NCBI RefSeq assembly: GCF_018687715.1
Contig: NC_056760.1
Location: forward strand, 11,272,001 to 11,336,000
DNA: 64,000 nt
Source of the DNA: Carya illinoinensis
Taxonomy: Eukaryota; Streptophyta; Magnoliopsida; Fagales; Juglandaceae
Direction: 5' to 3'
In this document: positions 10,564 to 22,992 of the stretch, piece by piece
Layout of the letters: each line of letters opens with the position of its first letter
Numbering within the stretch: position 1 is the stretch's first letter
Program-made: the position numbers and the translations under genes
Notes under the pieces: generated by a model
Told to the model about the DNA's origin: nothing
The model's database searches: none
What the model saw: only the letters and a program-made list of their open reading frames with translations

Positions 10564-12421
10564 TCAGGCAAGTACGGGTATGGAGGAGCTGCACATGGAT
10601 ACACAGCCTTTCAAACGTTCAATAATGACATTTCTGCTGACCAGCCTTGAGTGGTGAGTAAGAGGAAGGCCCTCCTTGACACACTCATCGTACTTCTCCA
10701 AAGCAGACACAATAGCACTGAAATCCGGTCTCTTTGAGGGGTTTACTGCCCAGCAGCGCTTTATGAGGTGAGCCAGTGCAGGCTGACAACTAGCTGGCAG
10801 TGGAGGGCGCTCGTTCTGCCATTGAAAGTATCCATAATTAATAAAATTAGCATCAAACTTGGAGACCCTTCATGATTTTCTCTATTATGAGTTTTATTCA
10901 ATATTTCTGCTCCTCTATGTGATTAAAACTTCACGCCAGAAGAACCATATACATACAGGCTAGTAAAGGGTCCAGGATCGGTGCACATTTAAGAACTAGT
11001 GCCACGAAAAACCATCCTTAAATTTATGCCAAATGTTCCTTTTTTTTGTCATTCTGTTAGTATAGGCCTATAACAGCCAGCAGAACTCCTTAGCAAACAA
11101 TCGACTGCTTGTGCCAGTGCTAACTGAAATAACTGAAGCCAGGGAGGGGAATGGTAGCAGTACAACCAGAATGCGAAGAACTTTGGAAGGAAGGGTGACG
11201 CCAATGGCATCGTAGAGATCATTGGACTCTGGAGGGATATATCAGTAACAATATTATAAGGAAGGTATCTCTACTTGCAACAAGGACTTAGATAGGATGG
11301 TAGCACTGTGCGATATCCCCCAAGGATATGAAAAGGTCACCCTGTGCATTCCCTGCTAATCAGGGCACTTTATGTATTTAAAACAGTACTTTTCAAAAAT
11401 TAAATGAAAATTACTTCCAATATGTCTGGTAAGCTTTGAAGCCAATTGTCAAAAGAATAGGAATGAGTATAACACCAAACTTCATTTTGGGTAAGTACAT
11501 TAAAAAAAAACATAAAGTAGAGATAGGTCATCACTATGCAATTGACAAGATGACTTGTGGTCAAAGATGCGCCATTATATGCTTGGAAGCTCAGAAATCC
11601 AAACTTTGAGCTTAATATTAGTTATAAAAAAGATATAAGAAACTCAATGGTGTCAAAGTGTGATATTGCAAGAAAGCAAGTATGAGACCATCTGACCTTC
11701 TCAGCCACAGCAAATGCAGTCTGCACAGGGGTCATTCCTTGAAAAGGAAGCAAAGCAGTTGTGAGCTCCCATAGTACAATCCCAAAACTGTACACATCAA
11801 CTTTTCGAGTATAAGGTTTCTCCTTGATCATCTCAGGTGCCATCCAACGGTAAGTTCCCATGTTTCCCTTAGTTTCCCGACTCTGTGTCTCAAGACATGA
11901 TGTACCAAAATCTGCCACCTTGACCCTCATTTCATCATTAAGAAGCAAGTTGTTTGATTTGAGATCTCTATGGATCACCCCTTGTGAATGAAGGTATTCC
12001 ATTCCTCGAGATATGTCAAGAGCTAACCTCAGTATTGTTTCTGTTGAAAGCGAGTATGGCTCTTTCTTGTTAAGATACATCCTCAGATTTCCTTGTGACA
12101 TGTATTCAGTGATGATACAGTATACAGGCGGCTTTTTACAAGCTGCAATAAACTGCAACACAAAACTGATTGTCAGCAATTTTTCTATATGAAGAAAGAG
12201 TTTCACAAGCCCTTTACTATAAATGAAGATGTGTTGAATGGAAGGAAGTTTTGAATCGAGAGCAATATTCTTCTAATATACGCAAAGCAGACCCAATTAG
12301 CTTTCATTATGCATTGCACATCTATAACCGAGCAAAAGCACAAACACATCAAATTTGGAATGAATGTTAAAATAAAAATTAAAGTTATGAATTGAAGAAC
12401 TGAGAGAAGGCAAAGGGGGAA

Positions 12422-12453
<32 letters not shown>

Positions 12454-13473
12454 TGCCCCGAGGTTAAGAGGAATCAGAAATTGCAGATGACACTAGATGG
12501 TAGGGACAACTGACTTGATGAACTTAGTTAAATACCCTGAAAACTTGAGGTCGTAACGCACTTTGATGCACCACTCTGAAAATATTCGGATCCAACTATA
12601 TATGTGTTCTCTGAGAAATTAAAGAACTAGTAATTCGCTTTTAAGAGTAGTTAAACCATACCAACTACCATAGAGCTGGAACCATGATGATCAAGGACTG
12701 CAATAATTGTACTAGTGATTGGCTACAGGAGAAAACAGTTTAATTTAAATTCTTCAATTATTTTTTACAGCAACCCATCGATCGCAACAGAATTTGATAA
12801 GCAATTTCAGATAATTTGGGAAGGTCTGTACAATAAACAATCATAAATATACAGAGCGTGGCAAGTTCTGCATCTTAAAGTAAATATAAATATAAGCAAT
12901 CAAAGGATGAGTGACTTTTCCACTCTTTCATATATTCCACTGGGGAAAAATGAAAAATAAAAATTCAGGGATAACAATCTATCATATGTACACCACAGTA
13001 AAGATAGATAAATAGGATAATAAATGGAAATTTTCAACTTCAATACGAAACCTAACCTGTACTATATTTGGATGAAAGAGACGTGAAAGCAAGGCAACTT
13101 CAGACTTAAATTGCTTCTCCAATAAGGCTCTAGTCTCCTCATTATGTTTTGGAATCCTAACCATTTTTACAGCCACAGCTCTCTGCTTGTAAATTCCACG
13201 GTAAATCCTACTATGTGCTCCTGACGCGAACTTGTTACCGATAAACAGCTGTGAGAGATCGGCGGTCCACTCCTCCTGATCCTCCTTAGACACCTCCCAA
13301 TTCTCCACATTTTCAGAGTCCAATATCATAGACCATGATTCGAAGCTATCAAATCTCTTCCTTTCCATGTTCTCCATATCAGAACTGAACTGGGTCTTGG
13401 ACGAGGAAGCGTTTTGCAAATGTTTGCTCTTCGACTTTCGTAGGCGAAGCATGTGGAAACAAGAGGTTGCCAT
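10564..13473 (-). CDS. HT1-like Raf-type MAPKKK (Ser/Thr/Tyr protein kinase)
   Basis: Three exons join in frame: 13473-13057, 12152-11697 and 10815-10564 (TGA at 10566-10564), giving 374 aa. Introns are GT-AG, 904 and 881 bp. The start is the ATG at 13473 (MATSCFHMLRLRKSKSK); an upstream extension of the frame lacks ATG. The N-terminus is short, basic and Ser-rich. The kinase domain runs from about residue 76 to 345: a Gly-loop-like GNKFASGAHSRIYRG (80-93), the VAVK lysine at 103, HRDLKSNN with catalytic Asp202, DFG at 220-222, and GTYRWMAPE at 238-246. The C-lobe has RCWAVNPSKRPDF. Layout and length match plant Raf-like (group C) kinases annotated as HT1-like; Arabidopsis HT1 acts in CO2 control of stomata. 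Orthology to HT1 itself is not shown here, only subfamily. No break is seen. Confidence 0.93.
12421..12447 (+). repeat. Poly-T run in kinase intron 1
   Basis: A T run of about 26 bases lies in the first intron of the kinase gene (a poly-A run on the transcribed strand). This is a length-variable homopolymer with no function evident. Confidence 0.8.
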
Positions 13474-14654
13474 TGAAGCTCTAGGTGAGCTTCTCAAGCC
13501 CTTAATATGAAATGGCTATGTGGAAAATTAGAGAATATTGAATCAAAGCAAACTGTCAAAGGGAATTCTCCTTCTGAATGTGTGAATTGATTTCAGGAAG
13601 TGCATGAACCGATTCAGAAACATGGGTTCTGAAGAGATATGAAAAAGAAATCTGGGTTTTCATGAATTACCGAGAAAAGTTACGAAATCAAAGACTACCC
13701 ACCTAGTTTTTCAGAGACAGAACAAAGAGAGAGGAACACATGACTGATTTTTGTGCCAAGCATTTGTATTTTTTTTAATATCAAAGCGGCGATGGATCAG
13801 TGAAAACTTCGTAAAAATATATATGCGAACGAAAAACGTGAAGAGGAAGATAATGGTGTTTCATGGTTCCAAGGATTGGAATGAAAGGAAGGGAAAACTC
13901 ATTATAGCGATGATTTTCCAGAGCCAGGGAGAAAGGGAGGCAGGTTTTCACGGTTGGCTCTAATAGGATGAAACGGATTAGGTCCTTTGGCAGCAAAAAG
14001 ATGAATTCAAAGGCACAGATTTCAGGGGCGTCTCGTGATTGCTTGGTTCAAAAAGTAGAGAGTTTTCTTTTCTTTTCTTTTTTTCTCGGCCGAATTAAGC
14101 TTCTTCTGCATCTTGCTTCTGTTTGTGTTCTTTTTCCTGCATCATCAATGCTAAGTGGCCACAGTGGCAAAAGCTCATGGATTCAGCTTCCTCTGCTTTG
14201 CTGTGCTTTGTGGTCTTTGGAAGCTTGGCATATATCCCATCCTTCTAACGGAAATATAACATTGTCGTACTAAAAAAGCTTATACAAGTGGCGTTGAACA
14301 CGTGGGTTTGACGGATAGTCGACAACTGGCAAATCACTCGGCATCCGAACTAGGTGGTGAAGAACACGATTCTCGTTGTCCTGCACTCATGCATGAATCA
14401 TACTGTTTATATTGCTTGATGACTAACTTCTTGGTCTCTGGAGCAAAACAAAAAAAAAAACAAAAAAACAAAAAGACAATGCCAGACTACGCTAAACAGA
14501 TGTGTAAGTTGTACGCGAGATTGATTCATATAAAAGACAAATAGTAATTGCAGATTCATGATGTCTATGAAAAATTCTACTCATCATCCTATATATCATA
14601 CATTATATAAAAAAGTTTTATTTTTTATTTCTCTTACCAAACATGTAATGTAAT
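13474..14654. other. Upstream flank of the kinase gene and intergenic DNA
   Basis: Immediately above 13473 is the probable 5' untranslated region and promoter of the minus-strand kinase gene. I cannot place its transcription start. A TTTTCTTTTC-type pyrimidine run lies at about 14065-14085 and A-rich runs at about 14450-14475. Open frames here (70 to 101 codons) resemble nothing I know. Confidence 0.4.
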
Positions 14655-15304
14655 GTATGGATTAGGGGTGGGTAACGGGGCCTTGCACCGCTCTGCCCCG
14701 CCCCCACCCATGTAGATTGGGGGGTTTTGTTCTGCTTATGCAAGGGATAGAAGGGGCTAAACCCCGCTCCATATTTTCTCCCACCTCGCATGCTATATAC
14801 GTAATATATAATATATTATATATATTATAAAAACCCTCCATAAGTAAAACGATGTCATTTTATCATGGATAAAATGGTACCATTTCATTATCTGTTAAGT
14901 TCTCCCCCCCCCCCCAGGCGAGAGACCCCCTGGCCCTTTCAGCTTTCGCAAACTCTCTATATCTCTCAGACTCTCTTGCACTCTCTCTATCTCTGTCTCT
15001 TGCTCTCTCTCTTGATTTACTCTCTCTCTCGCACAACATCTATCCTCTCTCATTGTCGTTCCGTACTCTGCTACATCAAAGGTAAGACTCCGGACCTCGA
15101 TTTCTCCATTTATTTATTCATTGAGTTTTGGATTGAAGATTAGAGGAATGATAGGTTGAATCGAAGATAGATGATGGGAATGATTGTAAATTTGTGTGCT
15201 GTAGATTATGATTGTGCATGTGTTTAAACCTAGATTGTCCTTTGATTGTGATTATGTGACTGTGCATCCGATTGTTAATTTTATTTTATTTTATTTTATT
15301 GTAG

Positions 15305-15420
15305 TTTGTAGGTTTTCGGATTTGGAACCCTGAATTAGTTTGGGTCCCAAATCTAAAATCCTAAATCAATCATTGAAACCTCTAAATCAATTTAGGGTTT
15401 TGAATTGGAACCCTAAATTA
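15305..15420. repeat. Telobox-like AACCCTAAA/TTTAGGG repeats in hAT copy 1
   Basis: Interspersed GGAACCCTAAAT-type and ATTTAGGGTTTTG-type words alternate in orientation, so the segment could fold into hairpins. The same arrangement, longer, occurs in hAT copy 2 at 26525-26760, so it appears to be a family feature. Confidence 0.6.
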
Positions 15421-17097
15421 TCATAGACGAGCTATCTTTTTCAATTTGTGGAGGGAAGAAGGTTCCAAGAACTTGTCCAAGAATTGGAACCTAAATTTAC
15501 ACTTCCTTCTCACCACATTGTGGCGAAGGATATTAATAAGATGTATAGAAAAGATAAATAAATAAATAAATAAAATGTTTTGAGAGGCCCATTGGTGGAT
15601 TAAGTAGCTTGTCTCACTATCGATACTTGGACTTCCATCCAAAATACGAATTACATGTCTTTGATTGTGCATTTTCTTGATTCTGATTGGATTCTTCACA
15701 AAAACATATAACTTTTGTCAAATAACTGATCATAAGTGTGAGGCGATTGGAAAGACCTTGAAGACCACAATAAAGAAGTGAGGATTGGCACGGGTTTTAA
15801 TAGTTTTAGTTGATAATGCCTCATCTAATGATGTCGCCTTGGAATATTTGAAAACTTATCTTAAAGAGACAAATAAGACAATCTTGAGTGATGAATATTT
15901 GCATGTTAGATGTGCTGCACATATCTTGAATTTAATTGTGACTGAGGGGTTGAAAGATGTTGATGACTCAGTTGCACGAGTTCGAATATCTGTGAAATTT
16001 GTGAGATCTTCTCCTTCTAGATTGGAGAAATTCAAGATTGCTACGAAGACTGTGGGCATAACATTGAATAATGGTCTTTGTACTGATGTTCTTACCAGAT
16101 GGAACTCAACCTTCTTGATGTTGGAGGCAACCTTTCAATTATTGGGTGATTAAGACATTCAATATATCAAATACTTTGGTGAGCACGGGGGATTAGGAAA
16201 GCCTAATGATGATAATTGGGAGATAGTTTCTACTTTTGTTGATTTTCTCAAGCTTTTTTACTAGGTCACATTGAAGTTATCTAGTTTCTTGTACCTTACA
16301 TCCCATGAATTTTGTCAACAAATATATAGGGTGAAAGAAAAATTAGACGACATGTGTAGGGGTTCCAATCTACAGATGAGGGAGATGACATTGACCATGA
16401 GGGTCAAATATGACAAGTATTTGAAAGATTTGAGTAGACTAAATATTATATTATATGTGACTGTTATTCTTGATCTCTGTCTGAAAATTGATGGCATGGT
16501 ATATGATTTGAGGCTTGCACACGATTAGGCATAGGCTGATCTTATTGGTGATATGGTTCGAGATTCCCTGGCTAAACTGTATGATGAGTTTATTGCGATT
16601 AATGGTGGTACTTCATCTACTACAACTACACGTACCCCAACACCTCCTCCAGACATCAGGGCAATAAAGAAGTTTAGATTGGCGTGGACTAAGACCCTCT
16701 CACAAAATCTCACACTAGTTCGTTAAGGTCAATCTACGAAGGTGAAGTCGAAGTTAGATAACTATTTGTCAAGGGATCTTCTTCAATAAGATGATGATTT
16801 CGATATATTAGGAAGGTGGAAGGCGGCAGTAAAGAAATATCTCATCCTTTCTGAGATAGTCCACTGTATTTTGGTCATACATATTAGCATAATTGCCTCA
16901 GAGTCAATCTTTAGTACTAAAGGGCGCATATTGGATCTTTTTCATAGTTCATTGTCTTCTACAATTGTGGAGGTATTAATATGCACATAGAATTGGACGA
17001 TGAGAAATAATATTTATGTTCCAGATGTTTTAGAATTTAAGGAAACTGACGAGGAGGAGGGTAGTGACCAAACTGGATTTGGACCACCTACTAATTG
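15420..17097 (+). pseudogene. hAT transposase remnant (RICESLEEPER-like)
   Basis: Frames in series read like a plant BED-zinc-finger/RICESLEEPER hAT transposase: a DELSF...GGKKVP segment at about 15427, then VLIVLVDNASSNDVALEYLK and CAAHILNLIVTEGLKDVDDSV (15785-16153). These are followed by VRSSPSRLEKFK and RWNSTFLMLE. A central RVKYDKYL segment comes next, then a C-terminal hAT dimerisation part with SKLDNYLS and YLILSE. At least six in-frame stops, and probably frameshifts in the N-terminal part, break it. A BED zinc finger was not found in this copy. The protein would cut and paste the element; this copy cannot make it. Confidence 0.85.
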
Positions 17098-17994
17098 TTA
17101 TTTTTATTTTATTATTTTGATTTATTTATATTCATTACGATTTTATCAGTATTAATTTTAGTATTAATTGTTGTAGCAACAAATGAGATGACTCAGAAGA
17201 CATCTACCTCCGCTACAGTATGACTTCGTGTTAAAAGGCCAACCATTGCCAATTTGCCATAGCTCATAGATTTGTACAATTTTTAATTTGTATGCCATTA
17301 GTTGATTTTGTTGTATTTATATTTTTAAAAAAAATTGTACAATATGAATATGTGCAACTCAAGCCGCAAATTTGAATGAGTTAATAAAAAGACTACATGT
17401 CCGGGCCACTCCAAATGTCACAGTCAAAGACTCAAATAACTCTCTTAGTATCTTTAGAATATTGAAATTTCAATCATTAGTACTATATATTGAATGATTT
17501 GTAATGTTGATACAATGTCCTTTAGACACTTTTATGTTTGTAATTTTGTAATTTTTTAGCCTAAAATTTTTTAATAGTTTTGTTATTATTATTAGTTTAT
17601 TAGGTAGTAGGCTAGTAGTCTATAGTAGTACTTCATTAGTTCATTTGCTCTAAATTAGTAAATTTGTATCATGTATATATTATTTTTATTCATATAACTT
17701 TTTTTTAATCTGGTTTTTTAACTTTTTTTTAATTATTTTTACTTCTAATTTTATGGGCCTAAAATGGCCCAAAAGCTATTTATAGGCCATTTTAGACCCA
17801 TTTTAGCAGTTTCTGAGCCAAAGGCACAATAGGGGAAGGGGGGCAAACGGATTGACCCTTCTATCCGCATCCCGTTATCCGAGACAGGGTACCCTACACC
17901 AGTACTCTAGGGGCGGGGGACGAGGAAAAAATCCTCACCCCCTGCCCATGCAGAGGCGGGGGGGTGGGGGGGCTACCTCGCCCCATATATGGAT

Positions 17995-19581
17995 GAAAAA
18001 GTGGAAGAATTCATATAGTTTAGGAATAATAAAACCAAATTTTTTTTAAAAAAAATGTGGTGTGTGGCATGTGGTGTATAAAGATGATGAATAACAAAAC
18101 TCAGTATGTAATAAGGAAAGACAACAGGGTCCTGCTGCCTCCACCCTGCCCCTATCCGCCAAATGCAGGGGCGTGATACCTCACCAGCATTTGGGCACCC
18201 TTGCGGGTGCAGGGGGCACTACAGGTTAAGCCCATATCTGCCTTTCCCCAGCCCCGCATTGTATATATATGTGTGTAACACTCAAGTTCAAGCTCACAAA
18301 CTATTAATTTCCAAAATTTTATTTTGATGGAATATGAATTTTTATTGAATTTAAAATTTACATTAAAATCATTCAATATTTTATGGACAAATTTTTTTTA
18401 GTAATTGGCCTAAAAACATTTACTGGACGTGTTGGATTATTTTGGAATTAGATAATAGGCCGAAGGGAATTTTGGAAACTTGGCCTATAATATATATATA
18501 TCGAGTAAAAAAAATATAATATATATACTTATGATGCACGAAGATATCTATTCCCCTCAATTAGAGTCTCCGTCACACATCTAAAATTTCGTCAGTTTTT
18601 TTTCTAGTTTCTTCGATGATCTCTCCCTGCCAGTTTTCCTTGTCTCCCATTTTTTTCCTCCTCCCCAAATCTCATTTCCTCCCCCCATCGCATCAACAGT
18701 TTCTTCACTCTTTTTGAGTTTTGATAAATACAAATAAATTTACGTATCAATCTGTGTATTAATACTGTTGTTTTTATATTTAAAATTAAAATTAATATTA
18801 TTTTTATTAAAATCTAAATCTTTTACTAATCACACTAGATTAGTTCATATATTAATATACATAATCGTTTACAATCATATTTTTCCATATTTTCGCTCTT
18901 TTCTTCCCCAACAGACCCTTGTGTTTCTGCTCCCTCCCCTACCAACTGCTATACCCACAGTCCCACATAGCATCCTTGCCATTTTTATTTCGCTGCCCTA
19001 GGATTCTTCATATAAATACATAACTTATATGTAGTTGCACGAGCGGTACCACCATGAAGCTCCCTTATGCGAAGTCCAGCAACCTCCATGAAGACCCATG
19101 CAGCTGGACAGTGAAACCATCAGTCCACCGTAAACCGCAACTCTTGCTTTTCACGTCGTTGCACCAGAAAAGCCAATGGGCCGCCGTAATTCCACACCAC
19201 TGCAGCAACCATGCCACTATCCCTACGACACCATAGCCCAACCACCATAGCCCCCCTCTCACCATGGAAACAGCCCAAACCGCAAGCCACCATCACCGTT
19301 CATTGGAAACAAAAACCATAGAAACCACCCCCACAATCCTTAGCACCCTGTTGCACGGTTAAGCCTCCTCCAGTACTTCTGGTTCCTCCCTCAAAACAGA
19401 GTCCCACGGCAAGCCGCTGCCCAGGTCCTCCACCTCACGTTGTTCCTCCACACCACAGTCACGTAAACCCACCCCAGTTTTTCCACTCCAAAGCAGAGCA
19501 ACCTCCCAACTGCCCAACAAGCCACGTTGTTAGTGCTCCTCACCGTCTCCTCCACGCAGCAACCCCACCAGCCTCCATGTT
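17995..19581. other. Intergenic; includes a GC-rich hAT-end-like fragment
   Basis: Positions 18125-18260 are GC-rich (CCCCTATCCGCC, GCCTTTCCCCAGCCCCGC) and resemble the subterminal GC-rich parts of the hAT elements. It may be an isolated terminus. The rest is AT-rich to about 18900 and then C-rich (CCACC/ACCAC-like) to 19581. The C-rich part has no recognisable protein and is the target into which the next retroelement inserted. Confidence 0.4.
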
Positions 19582-19586
19582 TCCCC

Positions 19587-19964
19587 TATTGTGCCTCCGG
19601 CCTGTCCAAAAATCACACAAGACGATATTTAAGTGGTTCAGCAAATTGCTTACGTCCACTGAAGCCTCTTTTATAGAATTTGTACGAGATTTACAAAAAT
19701 CTACAAATTCTCATCTCTCTCTCACGTATCCTCTTTCTCTCTTCTTTTCTTCTCCCCCCACCGCCCTTAGCCCTGCCTTGATCTCCTTTTATAGGAGAAG
19801 CCCACCTAACGTAGCTACCATAGTTGACAACCAAGAAATTTCCAGCAGGTTTCCTTGACTGTTGAGGGGCTGTTGCAGCTTTCTAAGACTAGTGGGAAGC
19901 TTCTTTCAATGGGTGGGTGGCTGCAAACCCAAATGGCAACTCACACTTGGGGGGTTTTCCAACA
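19587..19964 (-). repeat. 3' LTR of copy A
   Basis: 378 bp. Its plus-strand left edge is TATTGTG where the partner has TGTTGTG. It lacks a segment of roughly 40 bp present in the other LTR at about 23190-23230. It is otherwise very similar to 22993-23411. Confidence 0.88.
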
Positions 19965-21289
19965 ATCACCCCCTCCACCCAAGTGTGCCATATTAGGATG
20001 CTACAAATGGTTACATCCTTCAAACGATTGCATTCCCTCATTGGAATGCTTGTTAGCCAATGAGAGATTTCTGCTATCAACTGCATCTGCAGGTACGTTT
20101 TCAAATGGATGTCCAAATACCTCTCCAAATGCATCTTCAAATGCATCAGTATCGTCTACATCCATGGAGCTTGCAAGAGATTTTCTTCAGAGGAGATTTA
20201 CAAGTGTTTTATTGCACAATCTCAACTCTCTAGGATTCTTCTTTCGCTCGAGTCCATGAGTCTGCACTCATGTACACCTTGAGCAAACTGAGCTTCGCTC
20301 GAGCCACATCTGATCGAACAATCTACCTGGTACCTTTACAGCTTTCAAACCAGGCTCCATAATTCTACAATCACACCAATCTCCAACTTGGAGACTGGTT
20401 CTCAACATGCTAGCCTTTATCTCTAGTATGATCCCTTATCATCTTTGCAATTTTATAGCCCATGTCTTCAAATTAGAAGACTAACTAAAATCATGCATAA
20501 ATTTAATTCATCACATACAATACCCTTAATCAACACATCTATATATAGGGCAACACATCTCCTACTGCACTGGGAATCAATGGTCTCGCACGGACCTTGA
20601 CACATATTAGAGAATCTGTTGCTGAGGTCTCCATCTTTGATCTGGGTGACTAACTCTTCATCCTGCTGCTAACATATCCTGTCTTCAGTCGATGTGCCTA
20701 TCTTATGTGCAGTCTCTGCTAACTTCGACTTGCATAATCTCCATTCTTGCAATATTTTTCTTCATATCGTAGTTCACTACCTTCATTCAGCAGGATATAG
20801 TTTAAGGTAGTAACCACCATGGAGGTCTGATCGTCTTGGCAGTCATGCAATCATCAACTTTAGGTGTAGATATCCCTAGAACATCTAACGTTTTGTTCTC
20901 ATCTCTCACACCTTTACTTCATGTCGTGGTCTAGGGAGATTTCTTCAAGCTTAGATGAGGAAAAGTAAAACTGAATTCATTTAACTTCCTCATCTAATTC
21001 ATACGACCATTACCACGAGCCAAGACCAATGAATCATTCATGATCTTCCATGTCTTTTTGAGAAAAAATACTACTGAATGAGTGTTGTGTTCAAGCTGTC
21101 TATAGCAGCATTGTGCACTGCAAGAAATACGACGACATGTATTTCTTCAGCCACCATATTCACAATATCATTCTCAGTTTTCTCCTGATTTTAGCAGTCT
21201 ATTGTGGCCTGTCTTTCCAAATTCCTAGCGAGTCATATGTTGTCCAGATCTTAACTTGCCTTTGCCCTTACTATCAACATTCAGGACCA

Positions 21290-21600
21290 ACAACTCGAGA
21301 TCTTGCCAGAATCTCTTCTGTGCACCTCCTCATCTAGGATAAGATCTCTTACATTAAGAAACTTCAACTTCGACTTCTTTGCAGAATTACTCATAGTCAT
21401 TCTCATGACCTCCCAACTTTTTGACCACAACATCAAATGCTATTGGGCAACAATAGTACCTTCTGCCTTTTCTGAAGTTGAACTGTTTCTTCATCTGCAT
21501 TTTGTTATTTGCAATTGGCTTTTCAAGGAAAGCCACAATGAGATTCGTTGCGGTTTTCCTCTTAATAACATTATGCTCCATGAGTTGTATGACTGCCAAA
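21290..21600 (-). pseudogene. Copia gag remnant in copy A
   Basis: The minus-strand frame contains MEHNVIKRKTATNLIVAFLE and KPIANNKMQMKKQFNFRKG, then KLKFLNVRDLILDEEVRR-like words. These match the gag of the copia element at 2802-3419 (AHNVIKEKTTANLMADL, KPSANNKVHLMKKLFNLKM, YDDIRDLILTEEVRR), but with the middle of gag deleted or replaced. It is non-functional. The equivalent segment of copy B lies at about 33290-33545. Confidence 0.75.
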
Positions 21601-21661
21601 ATCTGCTGATATAATCAGCATCGTCCAATGATCTAAAATTTGCTCCTCAAACTTCACGATC

Positions 21662-21897
21662 CCAACTGGCTTAAATCAAGCCCAAATGAATTGAGTCCGG
21701 CAACATTGGACTCCAACTGGCTGACATCAAGCCCCAAAACCAATGAGTCTGGCACGACTCCAACTGGCTGAGATCAAGCCCAAAACAAATGAGTCAATCA
21801 TGACTCCAACTGGCTGCGATCAAGCCCAAAACAAATGAGTCTATCACGACTCCGACTGGCTGCAATCAAGCCCAAAACAAATGAGTCCGTTACGACT
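21662..21897 (-). repeat. 46-bp tandem array of copy A
   Basis: The anchor word CCAACTGGCT recurs at 21662, 21713, 21760, 21805, 21852 and 21898 on the plus strand, giving units of 45 to 51 bp. Each has the form CCAACTGGCTGNNATCAAGC plus CCAAAACAAATGAGTC and CGACT. It runs without a gap into the 153-bp array, whose units start with the same anchor. Confidence 0.85.
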
Positions 21898-22715
21898 CCG
21901 ACTGGCTACGATCAAGCCCACAACTGATCTGCAACTATGGACGGTTCAAATCGAAAGTACCGATGGTGAATCTCAACATTCCCACCGTACCGATGAGTTT
22001 GGAATGATCCAAATATTTTGTCACCACTATTTGATCATCGCAATGGAACTCCAACTGGCGTAGATCTAGCCCAAAATGATCTACAACACGTGGACGGTTC
22101 AGATCGAATGTACTGATGGCAAATCTTAATATTCCCACCATACAGATGAGTCCGGAATGATCCAAATAGTTTGTCAGCACTATTTGATCATTGCAATTGA
22201 ACTCCAACTAGCGTAGATCTAGCCTAAAATGATCTGTAACTCGTGGACGGTTCAAATCGAATGTACCGATGGAGAATATCAACATTCCCACCGTACAGAT
22301 GAGTCCAGAATGATCCAAATAGTTTGTCACCACTATTTGATCATCGCAATTGAACTCCAACTGGCGTAGATCTAGTCCAAAATGATCTGCAACACGTGAA
22401 TGGTTCAGATCGAATGTACCGATGGTGAATCTCAACATTTCCACCTTACGGATGAGTCCGAAATGATCCAAATAATTTGTCAACACTATTTGATCATAGC
22501 AATTGAACTCCAACTGGCGTAGATCAACCCAAAATGATCTGCAACATGTGGACGGTTTAGATTGAATGTACCGATGGCGAATCTCAACATTCCTACCATA
22601 CGGATGAGTTCGGAATGATCCAAATAGTTGGAAAGCACTATTTGATCGTTGAAATCGGATTCCGAATGGCTTAGATCTAGCCCAAAATCGATCCGCAACT
22701 TTTGGACGGTTCAGA
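21898..22715 (-). repeat. 153-bp tandem array of copy A
   Basis: Five full units start at 21898, 22051, 22204, 22357 and 22510 (spacing 153, 153, 153, 153), then a partial unit from 22662. Each unit contains the 46-bp head followed by about 106 bp with GATCTGCAAC, GTACCGATGG, CTCAACATTCCCACC and GATGAGTCCGGAATGATCC. Because 153 is a multiple of three, the minus strand has open frames repeating a 51-residue block (DDQIVVTNYLDHSG, GMLRFTIGTFDLNRP). No known protein family is recognised, so coding is doubtful. Confidence 0.9.
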
Positions 22716-22978
22716 TCAGTCTTCTGCTACAGTAGCGCATGGGAGCGCATGCCTATGCGTGGAGGCACGTTGGAGAGTGTGGCACATGCGTCTTCTTCCT
22801 CTGACGTGATTTAGGCGCGTCTGTGCACTCTCCAACTTCTAGGGGCGCGTACGACTCCTCCGGCATCCGTTTTTCATGCCGTTTACGACAACAGATTCTT
22901 CTTGATGCGAGGAACATCACTGTGTGGTCAAAAGTTGATTTCGATCAACTTGATTTTTCTGGACAGTACGAAACCAAA

Positions 22979-22992
22979 GCTCTGATACCAAT
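22979..22992 (-). promoter_or_regulatory. Primer-binding site of copy A (tRNA-Met)
   Basis: On the minus strand ATTGGTATCAGAG directly follows the right-hand LTR. It contains TGGTATCAGAG, complementary to the initiator tRNA-Met 3' end, and it proves the minus orientation. Confidence 0.88.

Larger units (their letters stand above)
14663..17986 (+). mobile_element. hAT DNA transposon copy 1 (degenerate)
   Basis: The left end reads TAGGGGTGGGTAACGGGGCC, typical of plant hAT termini. The right end, GGCTACCTCGCCCCA, is an imperfect inverted match (9 of 15 positions with the left end). Flanking 8-mers gtatggat (14655-14662) and atatggat (17987-17994) differ at one base, fitting an 8-bp hAT duplication. 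Inside are a CT-rich leader, a telobox-like repeat zone, and a transposase with BED/RICESLEEPER-type similarity broken by many stops. The GC-rich subterminal regions are typical of this group. The ends are inferred, not proven. Confidence 0.65.

Noticed and set aside
13474..13497. Eight extra codons upstream of the kinase ATG
   Set aside because: The extended frame begins with TTG, not ATG. The ATG at 13473 gives the MATSCF-type start typical of the subfamily.
21662..22715. CRISPR-like array
   Set aside because: Units are directly tandem without unique spacers, in a plant retroelement with LTRs, PBS and TSD.
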